A stretch of DNA of 64,000 nt from Brachycybe producta (GCA_036925085.1 JAUPFP010000003.1:1302001-1366000); one strand, 5' to 3'; positions 1 through 11,286 are shown, numbered from the stretch's first letter. Numbers and translations: made by a program. Notes: a model not told the origin generated them from the letters alone.

Positions 1-69
1 ATTCTTCTAGTTACTAAAATAGTTAAATTTCTCGTAATTTCATGCCCCTAAAAGACGTTTAAAATTTTA

Positions 70-263
70 AAGTGTTAAAAACTAGAAAGAAAATATATCA
101 ACGTGAAAATATCACGTTGATATATTTTTAAATACAAAAAATAAACAGATTAAAATTGGGCCATTTTCAAACTGACATTTAAAAAAAAAGCTTATTTTGA
201 AAGATATCAACATGAAAATACTCTTAAATGATTGAGCTGCCCTTCTAGTTTCTAAAACACTAG
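70..263. repeat. FB1 foldback element, diverged copy
   Basis: The left arm is decayed, but the right arm keeps the FB1 pattern: a TTTTGAAAGATATCAACATG block followed by a TTGAGCTGCCCTTCTAG block and TTTCTAAAACAC. An inner near-palindrome at about 90-130 (ATATATCAACGTGAAAATATC and its inverse) sits in the left half. No coding potential. Confidence 0.7.
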
Positions 264-599
264 TTTCTTTTAATTTGTGCAAACTAGAATTCCAAGGGTG
301 CGTTCACACACACACAAAGGACAATATTAAAATCTATTTTGGGCTTTTCTTTCGATTGTTTAATTATTTACGATTTATTTTCCTTTATTTGACAAAAGCT
401 TATTTGACATTTCACAATTGACTTTATTGTTTATTCTTTTAATTTATTTAGCTTTTATTTTATTGCCTTTTTCTCTGAAGATTATGAATTTTTGACGATT
501 GTAACAAAAAGCCAATAAACACGGACCCTTTTTAAAAATATCAATAGACAAAAAAATGGCTTATTGATTTCAAATTATGGATTTTATAATAATGGAAAT

Positions 600-880
600 T
601 AAAAAAAAAACGGCTAGAAAATAATCCAATGATTCATTTCAATATAAATGGAAAGAAAAAAATCCAACAACATCAGTGTTGCCTTGGTTGCCATAGCAAC
701 GGCCTCCACACAAAACGACTTGATATCGATCGATCGGTGGTGGTAATTTGGCGGGAAAACGGCGGACACGTGCCAACACTTAAGACGCGTCCATTTCATC
801 ATGCGGGGGAGAGGAAGGAAGAATTGAGATAAAAAGCTACTACTACTGAGCGTCTTTGTGCTACATTCGCCCATATGCTT
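600..880. promoter_or_regulatory. Promoter-like motif cluster (X-box, E2F, E-box)
   Basis: Within 90 bp there is a perfect RFX X-box GTTGCCATAGCAAC (687-700, fits GTNRCCNNRGYAAC), an E2F-type site TTTGGCGGGAAA (747-758) and an E-box CACGTG (767-772). A CAGTGTTGCC motif at 674-683 resembles motifs seen upstream of GSTCD and CIP2A in this window. The stretch is more CpG-rich than its surroundings. It could be the promoter of a gene beyond the left edge, or an enhancer. No exon is recognised nearby; short open frames here look like chance. Confidence 0.45.
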
Positions 881-891
881 ATTAACTTATT

Positions 892-965
892 ACAGTGAAA
901 ACCGCTTAACACGAATTGGTAGAGACGGAAATATTTTTCGCGTTAAAAAAACGTCCATGCTATTT
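892..965 (+). repeat. FB6 fragment (CAGTGAAAACCG end)
   Basis: Starts TACAGTGAAAACCGCTTAAC followed by ACGAA and a later TTTTTCGCGTTAAAAA. The same motif recurs in the otopetrin intron at 41.2-41.8 kb. The TA plus CAGT start is what pogo/Tigger-type elements show, but the assignment is an inference from the ends only. Confidence 0.45.
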
Positions 966-1056
966 AAAAGACCTCAGACCGATAATATATTTCGTTTTAT
1001 CCCATTTTTCGTAATCAGATTGATTATGAACTACTGATTTTCGAACGCCGATTAAT

Positions 1057-1245
1057 AGAAACTAGAAAGTGTTTTAGAAACTAGAAGGGTAGCTGTCAAT
1101 CACTTTTAATGCTATTTTCGTGTTATCAGCTTTCAAAATAAACTTTTTTATAGACAAACTGACATAAAAAGCTTATTTTGAAAGATATCAACGTGAAAAT
1201 CAGCCTTAAGTGATTGACAGCTACCCTTCTAGTTTCTAAAACACT
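1057..1245. repeat. FB1 foldback element
   Basis: Two inverted arms: GAAACTAGAAGGGTAGCTG at the left and CAGCTACCCTTCTAGTTTC at the right, with inner AAAATAAACTTTTTTATAGA and AAAGCTTATTTTGAAAGATA blocks. It is followed by a poly-A run at about 1255-1277. Confidence 0.85.
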
Positions 1246-1302
1246 CATGTATCTAAAAAAAAAAAAAAAAAAAAAAAGGCATTTACACTTTAAAGGTTAA
1301 GG

Positions 1303-1483
1303 CCCTCGTTATGATCATAAAGCTAACGCACTGCTTACAGCATTACAGAAAAATGACGTCACAGCCAGCGCATTGTACCACAATACAATGTGATACGGTA
1401 CCGTTGTGACGTTGATTTCGACGTCATTTTTCTGTAATGCTGTATTTCAGTGCAGTATATTAGCTGCATGGTCGTAACGAGGG
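1303..1483. repeat. FB8 hairpin element, CCCTCGTTA ends
   Basis: Near-perfect inverted repeat of about 181 bp. The left arm CCCTCGTTATGATC leads into an ACAGCATTACAGAAAAATGA stretch; the right arm is its inverse, ending TCGTAACGAGGG. TTAA lies 2 bp outside both ends, but the 2 bp differ (GG against AA), so the target duplication is not resolved. Both arms include GACGTCA. Single copy in this window, no open frame. Confidence 0.75.
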
Positions 1484-1526
1484 AATTAAACAACCTTACG
1501 GTTACGGTTTTCACCGTATTTTTAAC

Positions 1527-1732
1527 ACAGGCAGTTAGAAATAGGAGAAAACTTCAGTTGGCTCAGCCCTTTTTATGACGACCGGCAACTTTTAATTGGT
1601 TTGTAGTGTGATTCGACGTTGAAAAGGGCGGAGCATGTGACGTCAGAATTCATAACCAACCAATTAGAAGTTGCCGGTTGTCATAAGAAGGGCGGAGCCA
1701 ACTGAAGTTCTCTCCTATTTCTAACTGCCTGT
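1527..1732. mobile_element. FB2 MITE copy 1 with 9-10 bp target duplication
   Basis: 206-bp hairpin with ends ACAGGCAGTTAGAAAT and ATTTCTAACTGCCTGT. It is flanked by ATTTTTAAC on the left (1518-1526) and ATTTTTTAAC on the right (1733-1742), a duplication with one extra T. The inside carries CCAATTAGAAGTTGCCGG, TGACGTCA and GGGCGGAGC. The arms are almost fully complementary, so there is no room for a transposase. A 9-bp duplication with long inverted ends fits Mutator-like non-autonomous elements; the superfamily call is an inference. Confidence 0.85.
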
Positions 1733-1742
1733 ATTTTTTAAC

Positions 1743-2478
1743 CATATAAACTATACAGTGTGCCTCAAAAGTAACGTTATATTATAGACTACAGGGTGTT
1801 ACAAAAGCATTGTTACATTTAACCCTTTTTATTGCGGAACTCAAGTCCACACAACTGATTCAATCTCGCAGTTCCCAAAAAAACGTTTAACACTGTTATA
1901 ACAATCACTTCCTACTTGTTCCTAGAAAGACTCAAAATACCGGAAATGTCACCTATTTGCTACTTTTTTCTCACCAGAAAGCGAGTGAGAACGTGCCAAA
2001 CGTACAGACAAAAAGGTGACACGCACACACATGGTCAATAGGATACTACTTATCACTCATTCAGTCTATTATGTTGTTTTCTAAACAATGTATTTATATA
2101 ATGAATATATCGATTGTAGTATGACCCACTAATTCACACCTGTATGCACCTGTAGCTTACCTTTATATTAACCCCCACCCCCACCTCATTATAAAGTCAA
2201 AAACCCGTCAAATAGTGACCTATATTTGTATGAATATATGACCTCAGCGTACAGAGTGTCACAAAAGTTATCATTAAGAGATAACCAAACATTTATCATT
2301 TGAGAGCCACACAAATGAAAGAGAAGTGACGTGGCCCGCGAGCCGTTGAGTAACAACCGTCGCTTTCTCACGCTTGAGCTACTGAAACATCTTTTTATGA
2401 ATGAATGACTGACCGCCAGACACGCCCCTCCCCTTTATGATTGACAAGTGTAACAAACACTTGATAACTAGCGCTCCA
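1743..2478. other. Non-coding stretch, no feature recognised
   Basis: AT-rich sequence without convincing exons, splice sites in phase or repeats of the named families. The open frame at 2189-2371 (minus) has no recognisable domain and is taken as chance. Confidence 0.5.
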
Positions 2479-2752
2479 ATTTTTATGCAAATATCAAAGG
2501 AAATGTTTCTCAATTTGTGGCCCAAGTGCCAATTGTAAAGTAATCATTAAATCAACCGCAATTATGCTTTTTCTAATCAAAAAGGCACGTTAGAGGCTAG
2601 ATATTTTGTTATCAGTTGTCTAGCCTCTAACCAGTATTTTTTGATTAGAAAAAAAAACCATAATTGTTGGTTGATCTAAACTGGGATTGCTACTTCAAAA
2701 TTGACTCCTGGGCCACAAATTGAGAAACATTTGCTTTGATATTTGCATAAAA
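2479..2752. repeat. FB3 foldback element
   Basis: Outer arms TTTTATGCAAATATCAAAGG and CTTTGATATTTGCATAAAA; second stem TCTCAATTTGTGGCCCAAGT against GGGCCACAAATTGAGA; inner stem TTAGAGGCTAG against CTAGCCTCTAA around 2590-2632. Non-coding. Similar copies lie at 7.4, 10.7 and 57.0 kb. Confidence 0.85.
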
Positions 2753-3240
2753 CTCCAAAGCCCTACTGATAACCAACGTTTGACAGGAATGAGCCACAAA
2801 CGTAAACTGGCTAGTGACTCGCGAGCCAAAGGTTGAGCCAGTATCCACGCGCCAACAGAAATTTCGATACGCCACCTTCTCCTCCCCCACCCCCAATCGA
2901 TTGAACCATGACGTCACTTTCTTGATTGCTTATGAACAGCTTACAGTATCCGCAAACCGTAAACATTTGCATCACCGTAATCAACACCAATTTTATCATT
3001 TTCTCGTGAAAAATGATGATGAGACAGACAAACGGTTGCTCATCCATGATTCCTTCTTCATTTCTTTTGTTTCAAAATATAAGATATATCAACGTCACGT
3101 GGTTTTTACCCCTCCCCCACCCCCCTTTTTTTTTAATCAAGGTCGTTCTTTTATACAAGACGATGACGTCATCAAAGTGGACCCTCATTAATAATGACGT
3201 CATGATTCAGCAACAACCGCGGGAAATTATTTACTAAATG
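2753..3240. other. Non-coding stretch with CRE-like octamers
   Basis: No gene seen. The 125-codon open frame on the plus strand (2814-3191) has irregular composition, no domain and no splice context, so I do not call it. TGACGTCA occurs at about 2910, 3166 and 3196. Confidence 0.45.
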
Positions 3241-4135
3241 GAATATCTCCGCAACCGCAAATTTACAAATATAAAACTACAACATTGCAAAACGCAACCG
3301 TAGTTATTTGAACGCCAGTAACTTCCACAACATTTTTACCGGCTGCCGCTTCCGCAACCGTGTAAACGGTAGCCGCCACTTCTGCAACCGTGTAAACGAC
3401 AACTCGCTTCTACAACCTTTTAAACGACAACTCGCTTCTACAACCTTTTAAACGACAACTCGCTTCTACAACCTTTTAAACGACAACTCGCTTCTACAAC
3501 CTTTTAAACGACAACTCGCTTCTACAACCTTTTAAACGACAACTCGCTTCTACAACCTTTTAAACGACAACTCGCTTCTACAACCTTTTAAACGACAACT
3601 CGCTTCTACAACCTTTTAAACGACAACTCGCTTCTACAACTTTTTAAACGACAACTCGCTTCTACAACTTTTTAAACGACAACTCGCTTCTACAACTTTT
3701 TAAACGACAACTCGCTTCTACAACCTTTTAAACGACAACTCGCTTCTACAACCTTTTAAACGACAACTCGCTTCTACAACCTTTTAAACGACAACTCGCT
3801 TCTACAACCTTTTAAACGACAACTCGCTTCTACAACTTTTTAAACGACAACTCGCTTCTACAACCTTTTAAACGACAACTCGCTTAAACAGCTTAAACGA
3901 CATCCGCCTCCGCAACCGTTTGAACGACATCCGCAACCGCTTCTACAACCTTTTCAACTACAATTGCTTCCGCAACAGTTTAAACGCCAGCCGCTTCCAT
4001 AACCCTTTAAACGACATCCACTTCCGCAACTGTTTGAACGACATCCGCAACCGTTTAAACACTTCTACAACATTTTAAACGACAATCGCTTCTGCAGCAA
4101 CCGTTTGAACGGCAGTCGCTAACACAACCACACTA
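3241..4135. repeat. Minisatellite, 28-bp unit, with degenerate flanks
   Basis: A regular array runs from about 3393 to 3890: unit 28 bp containing CGACAACTCGCTTCTACAAC followed by an 8-bp CTTTTAAA-type tail, about 17 copies plus one partial. A few units share a CC-to-CT change in the tail and cluster together (about 3640-3715), the expected trace of local copying. Degenerate units (CGCAACCGTTTGAACGACAT type) extend on both sides from about 3290 to 4130. Confidence 0.95.
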
Positions 4136-5229
4136 CGAAACATCATGCATTTCGCGGCAATAATAACCATTTGGCTTAAAAAATCATCATTGATCTGATT
4201 AGCCAGACATAGATAAGCGATGATAAGATATCGATATACAGAAAGATAAAATGAGCGCCAAAAAAAAAAAAATACCAACCTGCTCCTCTTTTTCCATCGC
4301 CGTTTTCTTAAGACTTAATTACCTAATTATAATCAAGAAGATATGTCTCAAGATAACGAGATCCATTACAAATAATCTAACCCATTCGTTATTATTGTTG
4401 CGAATGAGCGAGCGTTTGTTATCGAGCACATTCGCCTCGCTTTCCGATGAAATAACATAAAAACAATAATAAACACTAGAAAGCAGCTGAGAGTGAGAAG
4501 AACCCGAGAGCGTTCCTTAATGAAACCCGACCGCGCTCCACATTCTCTCTCTTCTCCTCCTCTCTTCGTTTTTTAAAGCTATTTAAACATAATAAAACCA
4601 CTTTTAAACCAACGTTTTTAGTAACAATCTCATTTCTGAAGTATAAACACAACAAGATATATTTTTTTCTACGTAACAAACATGAAAAACAGCCCGATAA
4701 AATGTGATAAATTACGCGCGCTCCTCGTTCACCCATACGCCGCCGTTCATTTTGATATAAAGGACTAGATAGATATATAAAACCTTTTTTACATTACAAT
4801 CAATACAAAAAGCAGCAATATTTGCCGCATGGTGGCGCTACTAACAATTACACAATGCAAATATAACATTATATCGCCGGTAAATTTCGACTTGTTTTTT
4901 TTTTCTTTTATCGACGAATTAAATCAAAATTACTGATTAAAAATCATAACAGCACCTGATATTTATTAATACAAATTTTAAATGCATTTTATAAAGTTTG
5001 GAATGCGATTGACAGCCTGATAAAATTGGAAATAAAAACAGGAAACCGGAAGAATATTTGCATATTTATAGGGAGGAGAGAGAATGGATTAAACAGCTGT
5101 TAATGACGTCATGAATAATTACATCATATATCATACGCCTCTCTCAACTATTTGATAAAAAAATGACGTAACGATTATGCAAGTCTACGGTTACGTTTCT
5201 AAACTGTTTGATTTTTAGCTGACGCTCAC
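4136..5229. other. Non-coding stretch, no gene seen
   Basis: Short open frames at 4075-4278, 4251-4460 and 4476-4736 lack domain signal and splice context. One TGACGTCA near 5104. Nothing else recognised. Confidence 0.45.
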
Positions 5230-5297
5230 CAGCTGTTCATAAATCTTAACGAAGCGTTGTATTGAAACAACGCTTCGTTAAGATTTATGAACAGCTG
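5230..5297. repeat. Perfect 31-bp inverted repeat with 6-nt loop
   Basis: CAGCTGTTCATAAATCTTAA begins one arm and its exact inverse ends the other; the loop is ATTGAA. CAGCTGTTCATAAA-type sequence recurs next to FB1 copies (for example near 37200 and 52550), so this looks like two FB1-variant ends joined head to head rather than an RNA gene. Confidence 0.8.
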
Positions 5298-5299
5298 AT

Positions 5300-5640
5300 T
5301 AATTATTCTGTCCTTCAGAAGAAGAGCAAAATTAAGCAGAAACTAGAAAATGTTTTAGAAACTAGAAGGGGTAGTTCAATCACTTCAGAGTATTTTCATG
5401 TTTGATATTATCTTTCAAAATAAACTTTTTATAGACAAAAAGTTAAAAAAAAAATTGTCTACTTAAAATTGAGTTATTTTGAAACTCAAAAAGTAAATTT
5501 TAAAATATATCAATATGAAAATATCCTGTCTATAAAAAGTTTATTTTGAAAGATAATATCAAACATGAAAATACTCTGAAGTGATTGAGCGACCCCTTCT
5601 AGTTTCTAAAACATTTTCAAGTTTCCCTTCATTACGCTTC
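5300..5640. repeat. FB1 foldback element, nearly complete
   Basis: Outer block ATTATTCTGTCCTTCAGAAG, then AGAAACTAGAAGGGGTAG, inner TTCAAAATAAACTTTTTATA, and the inverted half ending CTTCTAGTTTCTAAAACA. A near-exact repeat of the inner arm at about 5525-5560 makes the stem strong. Confidence 0.85.
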
Positions 5641-5668
5641 TGAAATACTTTAAAATCAACTTAACTTT

Positions 5669-5892
5669 AGAAACTAGAAGGGCAACTCAATCACTTAAAT
5701 GTTATTTTCATGTTGATATTTAATATTTTACAAAATAAACTTTTTATTGACAAAAATTTAAAAAAAAAAACATCGTCTGCTTAATGTTGGGTCATTTTCA
5801 AACTGAAATAAAAGTTTATTTTGAAAGATATCAACATGAAAAAATATCTTGAAGCGATTGAGCTACCTCCCCCCTTCTAGTTTCTAAAACAC
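5669..5892. repeat. FB1 foldback element
   Basis: Arms AGAAACTAGAAGGGCAACTC and CTTCTAGTTTCTAAAACACA with the usual inner AAATAAACTTTTTATTGAC and AAAGTTTATTTTGAAAGATA blocks. Follows the previous FB1 copy by about 30 bp. Confidence 0.85.
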
Positions 5893-6262
5893 ATTCAATT
5901 TTTTAGCTCTTTTTGGTAAAATCAGAATTAAATGAAAGATGTTCGGAAAATGAGCTGTGTTCATAAATCATAACTTAGTACATATTTGTAATAATGAGAA
6001 TGACGTCACTCCCGCTCATCAACACAGCTGTTAAATTGACTTTTGATCATCAAATTTTGTGTGGTTTTCGTTTCAATTTAAACGACATTTAAAACGTTTT
6101 ATGTAATTTAAAGTTGATGACAGTAATAACAACAAGTTATGACACTGATTATTGATAATGATAAGTTAGGCCTATTTAATAACCAGTCTCACAACTCCAC
6201 AAGTTGTTTGTTTATTTCTTCTTCTTCTCCTCCTCCTCATGGAAACCCCCCACTTCCAAAAT

Positions 6263-7116
6263 AATTACGGAGCCCTGTAAAGGGCATTAGTTTTTTATTT
6301 TATCTGAAATTTCAAACAAAATATCCGAAACTTCAATCTTAATGGTTCATACTTTAGATTTCAGATATTTTTGTTGAAAATTTCAGATATTTTTGTTTGA
6401 AATTTCAGATATTTTTGTTGAAAATTTCAGATATTTTTGTTGAAAATTTCAGATATTTTTGTTGAAAATTTCAGATATTTTTGTTGAAAATTTCAGATAT
6501 TTTTGTTGAAAATTTCAGATATTTGTTTGAAATTTCAGATATTTTTTTTGAAATTCCAGATATTTTGTTTGAAATTTCAGATATTTTATTTAAGATTTCA
6601 GATATTTTTGTTTGAAATTTCAGATATTTTTGTTGAAAATTTCAGATATTTTTGTTGAAAATTTCAGATATTTTTGTTGAAAATTTCAGATATTTGTTTG
6701 AAATTTCAGATATTTTTGTTTCAAATTTCAGATATTTTGTTTGAAATTTCAGATATTTTTGTTTGAAATTTCAGATATTTTTGTTTGAAATTTCAGATAT
6801 TTTTGTTTGAAATTTCAGATATTTTTGTTTGAAATTTCAGATATTTTTGTTTGAAATTTCAGATATTTTTGTTTGAAATTTCAGATATTTTTGTTTGAAA
6901 TTTCAGATATTTTTGTTTGAAATTTCAGATATTTTTGTTTGAAATTTCAGATATTTTGTTTGAAATTTCAGATATTTTGTTTGAAATTTCAGATATTTTA
7001 TTTGAAATTTCAGATATTTTATTTGAAATTTCAGATATTTAATATTTCAGATATTTCGTTTGAAATTTCAGATAAAATAAAAAAAAAAACTCATGTCCTT
7101 TACAGGGCTCCGTAAT
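6263..7116. repeat. FB5 inverted-end element with internal 22-23 bp tandem array
   Basis: The ends are inverted: ACGGAGCCCTGTAAAGGGCA at about 6267 and TGTCCTTTACAGGGCTCCGT at about 7094-7114. Between them roughly 30 copies of a 22-23 bp unit (ATTTCAGATATTTTTGTTTG type) run from about 6352 to 7072. Two unit variants (GTTGAAA and GTTTGAAA) occur in blocks. Shorter relatives with the same ends but no array are at 11.65 and 54.7 kb. Confidence 0.85.
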
Positions 7117-7403
7117 AATAAATAAGGAGAGACAAGGACATAAATATGTTTAAGTTTAGTGGTTCTCTGGAGCAATTGAACGCTATTTAAAGCTAGTTAC
7201 TTAAAATAAAAGAAACCAGATTACTTCAGTTGCCAAATTTGCAACAAAAATAAAGAACGGAAAAAATTAATACAAAAAAACAGGAGCCACGTGCACACGG
7301 GGGCGTGGTCCAAAAACCACCAAATCCACACTTGCATATATGATATCACGTGGTCTCCTTTAATTTACATATAATTAATTTATTATTATTATTATTATTA
7401 TTA
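7117..7403. other. Non-coding, with (ATT)n microsatellite
   Basis: No gene. A TTA/ATT triplet run occupies about 7379-7407 and abuts the next FB3 copy. Confidence 0.6.
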
Positions 7404-7695
7404 TTATGCAAATATCAAAAGCAAAATGTTTCTCAATCTGTGGCCCAAGTGCAAATTATGAAGTAGAGCAACTGAAATTATGCTTTTTCTAATAAAAAAA
7501 GGCTAGTTAGAGGCTAGATGTCTGGTTGCTATCAGATGTCAACTGCAGGTCTAGCCTCTAACCAGCCTTTTTTATTAGAAAAGGCATAATTGCAGTTGAT
7601 CTAATTAGTCTAATAATGATGATGATGATGATTATTTCAATATTGGCTCTTGGGCCACAGATTGAGACACACTTTCTTTGATATTTGCATAAAAA
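7404..7695. repeat. FB3 foldback element
   Basis: Outer arms ATGCAAATATCAAAAGCAAA and GATATTTGCATAAAA, second stem around CTGTGGCCCAAGTGCAAAT, inner stem TTAGAGGCTAGATG against TCTAGCCTCTAAC. A GAT-triplet run near 7615-7631 interrupts the right half. Confidence 0.85.
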
Positions 7696-10124
7696 TCCGA
7701 GCCTTTATTATTACAAAACACCAATTTAGTAGCATTTCAGGCAATATGCAAAATTTTTAGATTATAGTCCTTAAGATGTATCGTTACAAAAAAATAAGTC
7801 ATAAAATTGTTACAATAAAGTATTATAATACCTTATGATGTCACTGCTTGTGCGCTTTTATCTTATGACTGTCATACTTTGTACTGTCAGTACACCAGTC
7901 AATGTTGGTCATAATATTTTGTAATTTATTTTTGTGACTGTTACAAGGTTATGAGCTAGATATGATAGTCTTATGACAGTCTTATCTTTCAAGGTTTTAA
8001 TCAGGCAGAACTTGACAGATTTCCTATTCAGTTACATAAAATTATGATAGTTTTTACACTGTCTAGTCATTTTTGTTGGTTTTTCTGCTTTGAGAACCCT
8101 GCTTTGAGGGTTCAGGTTGAAGTTTTACCTTAGACTATTAGTAATAGTCTAAGGTTTTACAAGTGTCACACGTTCCCTTCTTGAATTAGGGCCTATAAAA
8201 TAAAAAAAGGCCCCTGGATACATACATAGTCAAGAGGGGGTCAATTCTAAAAGTCAAGGTCAAAGGGTGGTCTTCCCCTCTATACATAAAAAAATAAACA
8301 CAACAAAAAACAGTAAAAATTTGAAATCTATTTGAATTGATAATTGACCTCTCAAGGCTAAAAATCGAAAAATTAAAACCACCCAAAAAAAAGACGCCTT
8401 TTTCAGGGTTTTCTTTGTTATTTTTGTTCTTATTGTCACAAAAAAAAGGGTTAAAAATCCTCCTTTTCAAGGTTTTTCAAAAGGCAGCTACAAACATTCC
8501 GCAAACTCACCGTAAAGCACAAGCTCCCAACAGATGCGGAAACCGGAAAATACAACTTCCAAATATAAGCCGTTATTTTGTGTGCGATTGGTCAATTTCT
8601 AATCACAAATTAAGTGACTTAAGTTCACTTAACCGTCATTTTCATTAATTTCAAAGTTAAATTGAAGACAAAGTGCAAAGTTTCATAACAGAAAATAAGA
8701 AAAAAAACGGTTTATTTCCGCGTTTTTTACGGGAAAAAAACAATTAGAAAGAAAAAAAAAACTTACCGCTTTTAACGAACTGAAATGAAAACTGTATACA
8801 GTTCGACGTCAATTACATTAACGAATCATTAAATTAACTTTCTGCGTTATAAAAATATGCACAAATTATAAAAATATGCGGAAAAACCCGACTTAAAAAA
8901 TCTCAGCTTCAACAGTTAAAATAAGAAGTTCTTCTTTTCCACTTCAAGTCTTCAATCTGAAGAAAGCGCTCAATAATTAACAACGTGGATACAGTGTTGC
9001 CAGATACCAATCAGCCTCCTTAAAAATAAGCTGTTTTAGAAATTTCCGAAAAAAATAATCAATATCTAATAATATTTTTTGTTATTAAACTATTATTATG
9101 ACAATAATGCAATTACAAAAAAAGATAAAACAAATAAGCACAAAATTGAATTTATAATCGTATAAAGTATAGTAAAAAGATTTTTAGACATGGTACCTAG
9201 CAACGCTGCAAATAAGACCCCATCAGACAAAACTAAAATTAAACAGATAAAATGACGTCATAATGCTGATGCCAGTTTAGGTCACTGAGCACTACTAATA
9301 TGGAGAATTTACACAAAACTGTATACAGTAGCGACGCCATCTTTGTATACCCATTTACTTGAACATTACGTATTGAAAACCACACGCTATGCTTCAAAAC
9401 ATTACCATTAGCCTTATACACTTATGTCAAACTATTTTCTCAGATTTAAAAAAATATATCGATATTTACAGATAAAAACGAAAAAAGTCATCGATATATC
9501 GATATAATAAAAAATCTCCAAAATTATTTCATTTTAAAACTCTAAATATAATATAAATATAACTATGAATTAATCATTTTTGAACAAAATATAATTTGTA
9601 ATTTTATAATTAAAATTGTAAAACTAAATGAAATAATTATATTTATTGTGAATAAATATCAAATAATTTGATTGATTGAAGCAAGTTTTTTTTATTAACT
9701 AAATAAATGAAAATTAAATAAAATAACCATCATATCATTGTAATAAAAAACCATTTTTACAGGCAAATTCATGAAAACTTACGCAAATTATATATCCACA
9801 AAACAGTTTTATAAGGCTTAATTTTTTTAATTGTTTCATTTAGGCCAAATTTATTGCACAATTAATCATATAATATATAAGTATATATATATATATTTAT
9901 AGGCAGGCACAAATATGGCTGTAAAAATTACTAATTAGAAATTATGACTACCTTTCAAGACAATTGATTGGCCCTTCAAACAGTAGCTCGTGGGCCACTG
10001 ATTGAGCACTCTTCTGTTCAAAAAGGGCCACAACTTGACTCTAACCCTAACTTCTTACAAAATCAAATTTAAGATGGTCTATGAACCCGCTGAATATTCC
10101 GGTTTTCAGGTGTAAGATTCACAT
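7696..10124. other. Gene-free stretch with promoter-like motifs
   Basis: No exon can be supported. An FB4 fragment (GAACCCT...GAGGGTTCAGG, then TTCTTGAATTAGGGCC) lies at about 8090-8192. Two regulatory-looking spots are present: paired CCGGAA/ACTTCC with an inverted CCAAT box (GATTGGTC) at about 8536-8595, and CAGTGTTGCCAGATACCAAT at 8992-9011. The second resembles the motif upstream of GSTCD and CIP2A. From 9400 to 9900 the sequence is very AT-rich. Confidence 0.4.
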
Positions 10125-10330
10125 AAACTAGAATGTGTTTTAGAAACTAGAATAGTTCAATCATTTTAAAGGTTAATATCTTTTTAAATAGACAAATATT
10201 AAAAAAATATCATCTACTTAAAGATAAGATCATTTTTCAAACTGATATAATAAGATTATTTTAAAAAACATCAAAATGAAAATAGTCTTAAGTGATTGAG
10301 CTACCTTTCTAGTTTTTAAAACACTTTCAA
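10125..10330. repeat. FB1 foldback element
   Basis: Arms TTTTAGAAACTAGAATAG and CTACCTTTCTAGTTTTTAAA with weaker inner blocks. Outer block CTGAAAGACAGAATAATC follows at about 10350. Confidence 0.75.
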
Positions 10331-10721
10331 GTTTCTCTTCATTTTGCATCTGAAAGACAGAATAATCAAGTGTTCAAGAGGCGTTTTTTTTTTCATTTTA
10401 AAACCATCTTAATTCATAATAAAAACAAAAAAAATGTCGGCTAATAATTTCAATGCATAGTTTTTTTTTAACAAGTTTTAAAAGCAAATGTTGTTTCAGA
10501 ACATTTGAGTTACTTTTAGTCATAAGTTTGTAACTAAATAAGGAATTCGGAGAAGAAGAAAAAATCATAAATGAAAAAAATAATTAAGTACAGCCAATAT
10601 AAAAATTATTATGAAGATTTATCATCTTCAAAATAATAAAAATTATCAATTAAAGCACTTTTTTTGAGATTGAAAAACAAAATTTCACTTTTTTTGTGTT
10701 TCGTAACTAGAACTCAAGATT

Positions 10722-10985
10722 TTTATGCAAATATCAAACAAATGTTTCTCAATCTGTGGCATGATAACCAATTGTGAAGCAACAAACCCCGTTTACAGAT
10801 CAACCAACAATTGATTTTTTCATTCAAAAACACCTAGTTAGAGGCTAGAACTATAGTTGACAACTGATAGTAACTAGCCATATAGCCTCTAGCCAGCCCT
10901 TTTTTATTAGAAAAAAAGGCGCCTAATGATTACTTCACAATTGGCACTTGGAGCCTCCAATTGAGAAACATTTGCATAAAAATTC
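10722..10985. repeat. FB3 foldback element
   Basis: ATTTTTATGCAAATATCAAA at the left, TTTGCATAAAAATTCCCGAG at the right, inner stem TTAGAGGCTAG against AGCCTCTAGCC. The right outer arm has lost part of the TTTGATA block. Confidence 0.8.
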
Positions 10986-11284
10986 CCGAGCCTTATTCAT
11001 AACAGTTTAAAAAAATTGCAAATATCCAGCAATTGCAAACAAAAAATTAGCAAAACAAATTACGACAACGACGAACAACACGACGACGACGACCGACACA
11101 CAAAACACAAATATATCATTTATATATAAAATACTTATATAATTAACAGAAACAAAAATTAACGAAAAACTTAAATTTTCATTTGTGGCCACATAAAGAA
11201 AAACCTATCGAAGGCATATTTTCTTTAAAAAAAATTCCATTTGTTAAAAAATTGATTCTCGGACAGTTTTCTCTCTCCCTATCT

Positions 11285-11286
<2 letters not shown>

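Noticed and set aside
2814-3191. Plus-strand 125-codon open frame
   Set aside because: No domain, mixed composition with a poly-Pro/Phe stretch from C- and T-runs, no splice or promoter context.
5230-5297. Perfect hairpin as a microRNA precursor
   Set aside because: Perfect 31-bp arms without bulges and similarity to FB1-variant ends point to repeat DNA. Small-RNA reads would be needed to revive the idea.
3393-7072. Regular arrays at 3.4-3.9, 6.35-7.07 and 62.2-62.5 kb as CRISPR arrays
   Set aside because: Repeats are directly adjacent with no unique spacers, no cas genes are present, and the DNA is eukaryotic. They are minisatellites.
8186-8648. Opposed open frames of 94 and 103 codons near ETS/CCAAT-like motifs
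   Set aside because: Neither has recognisable domains and they overlap each other on opposite strands; nothing supports an exon.
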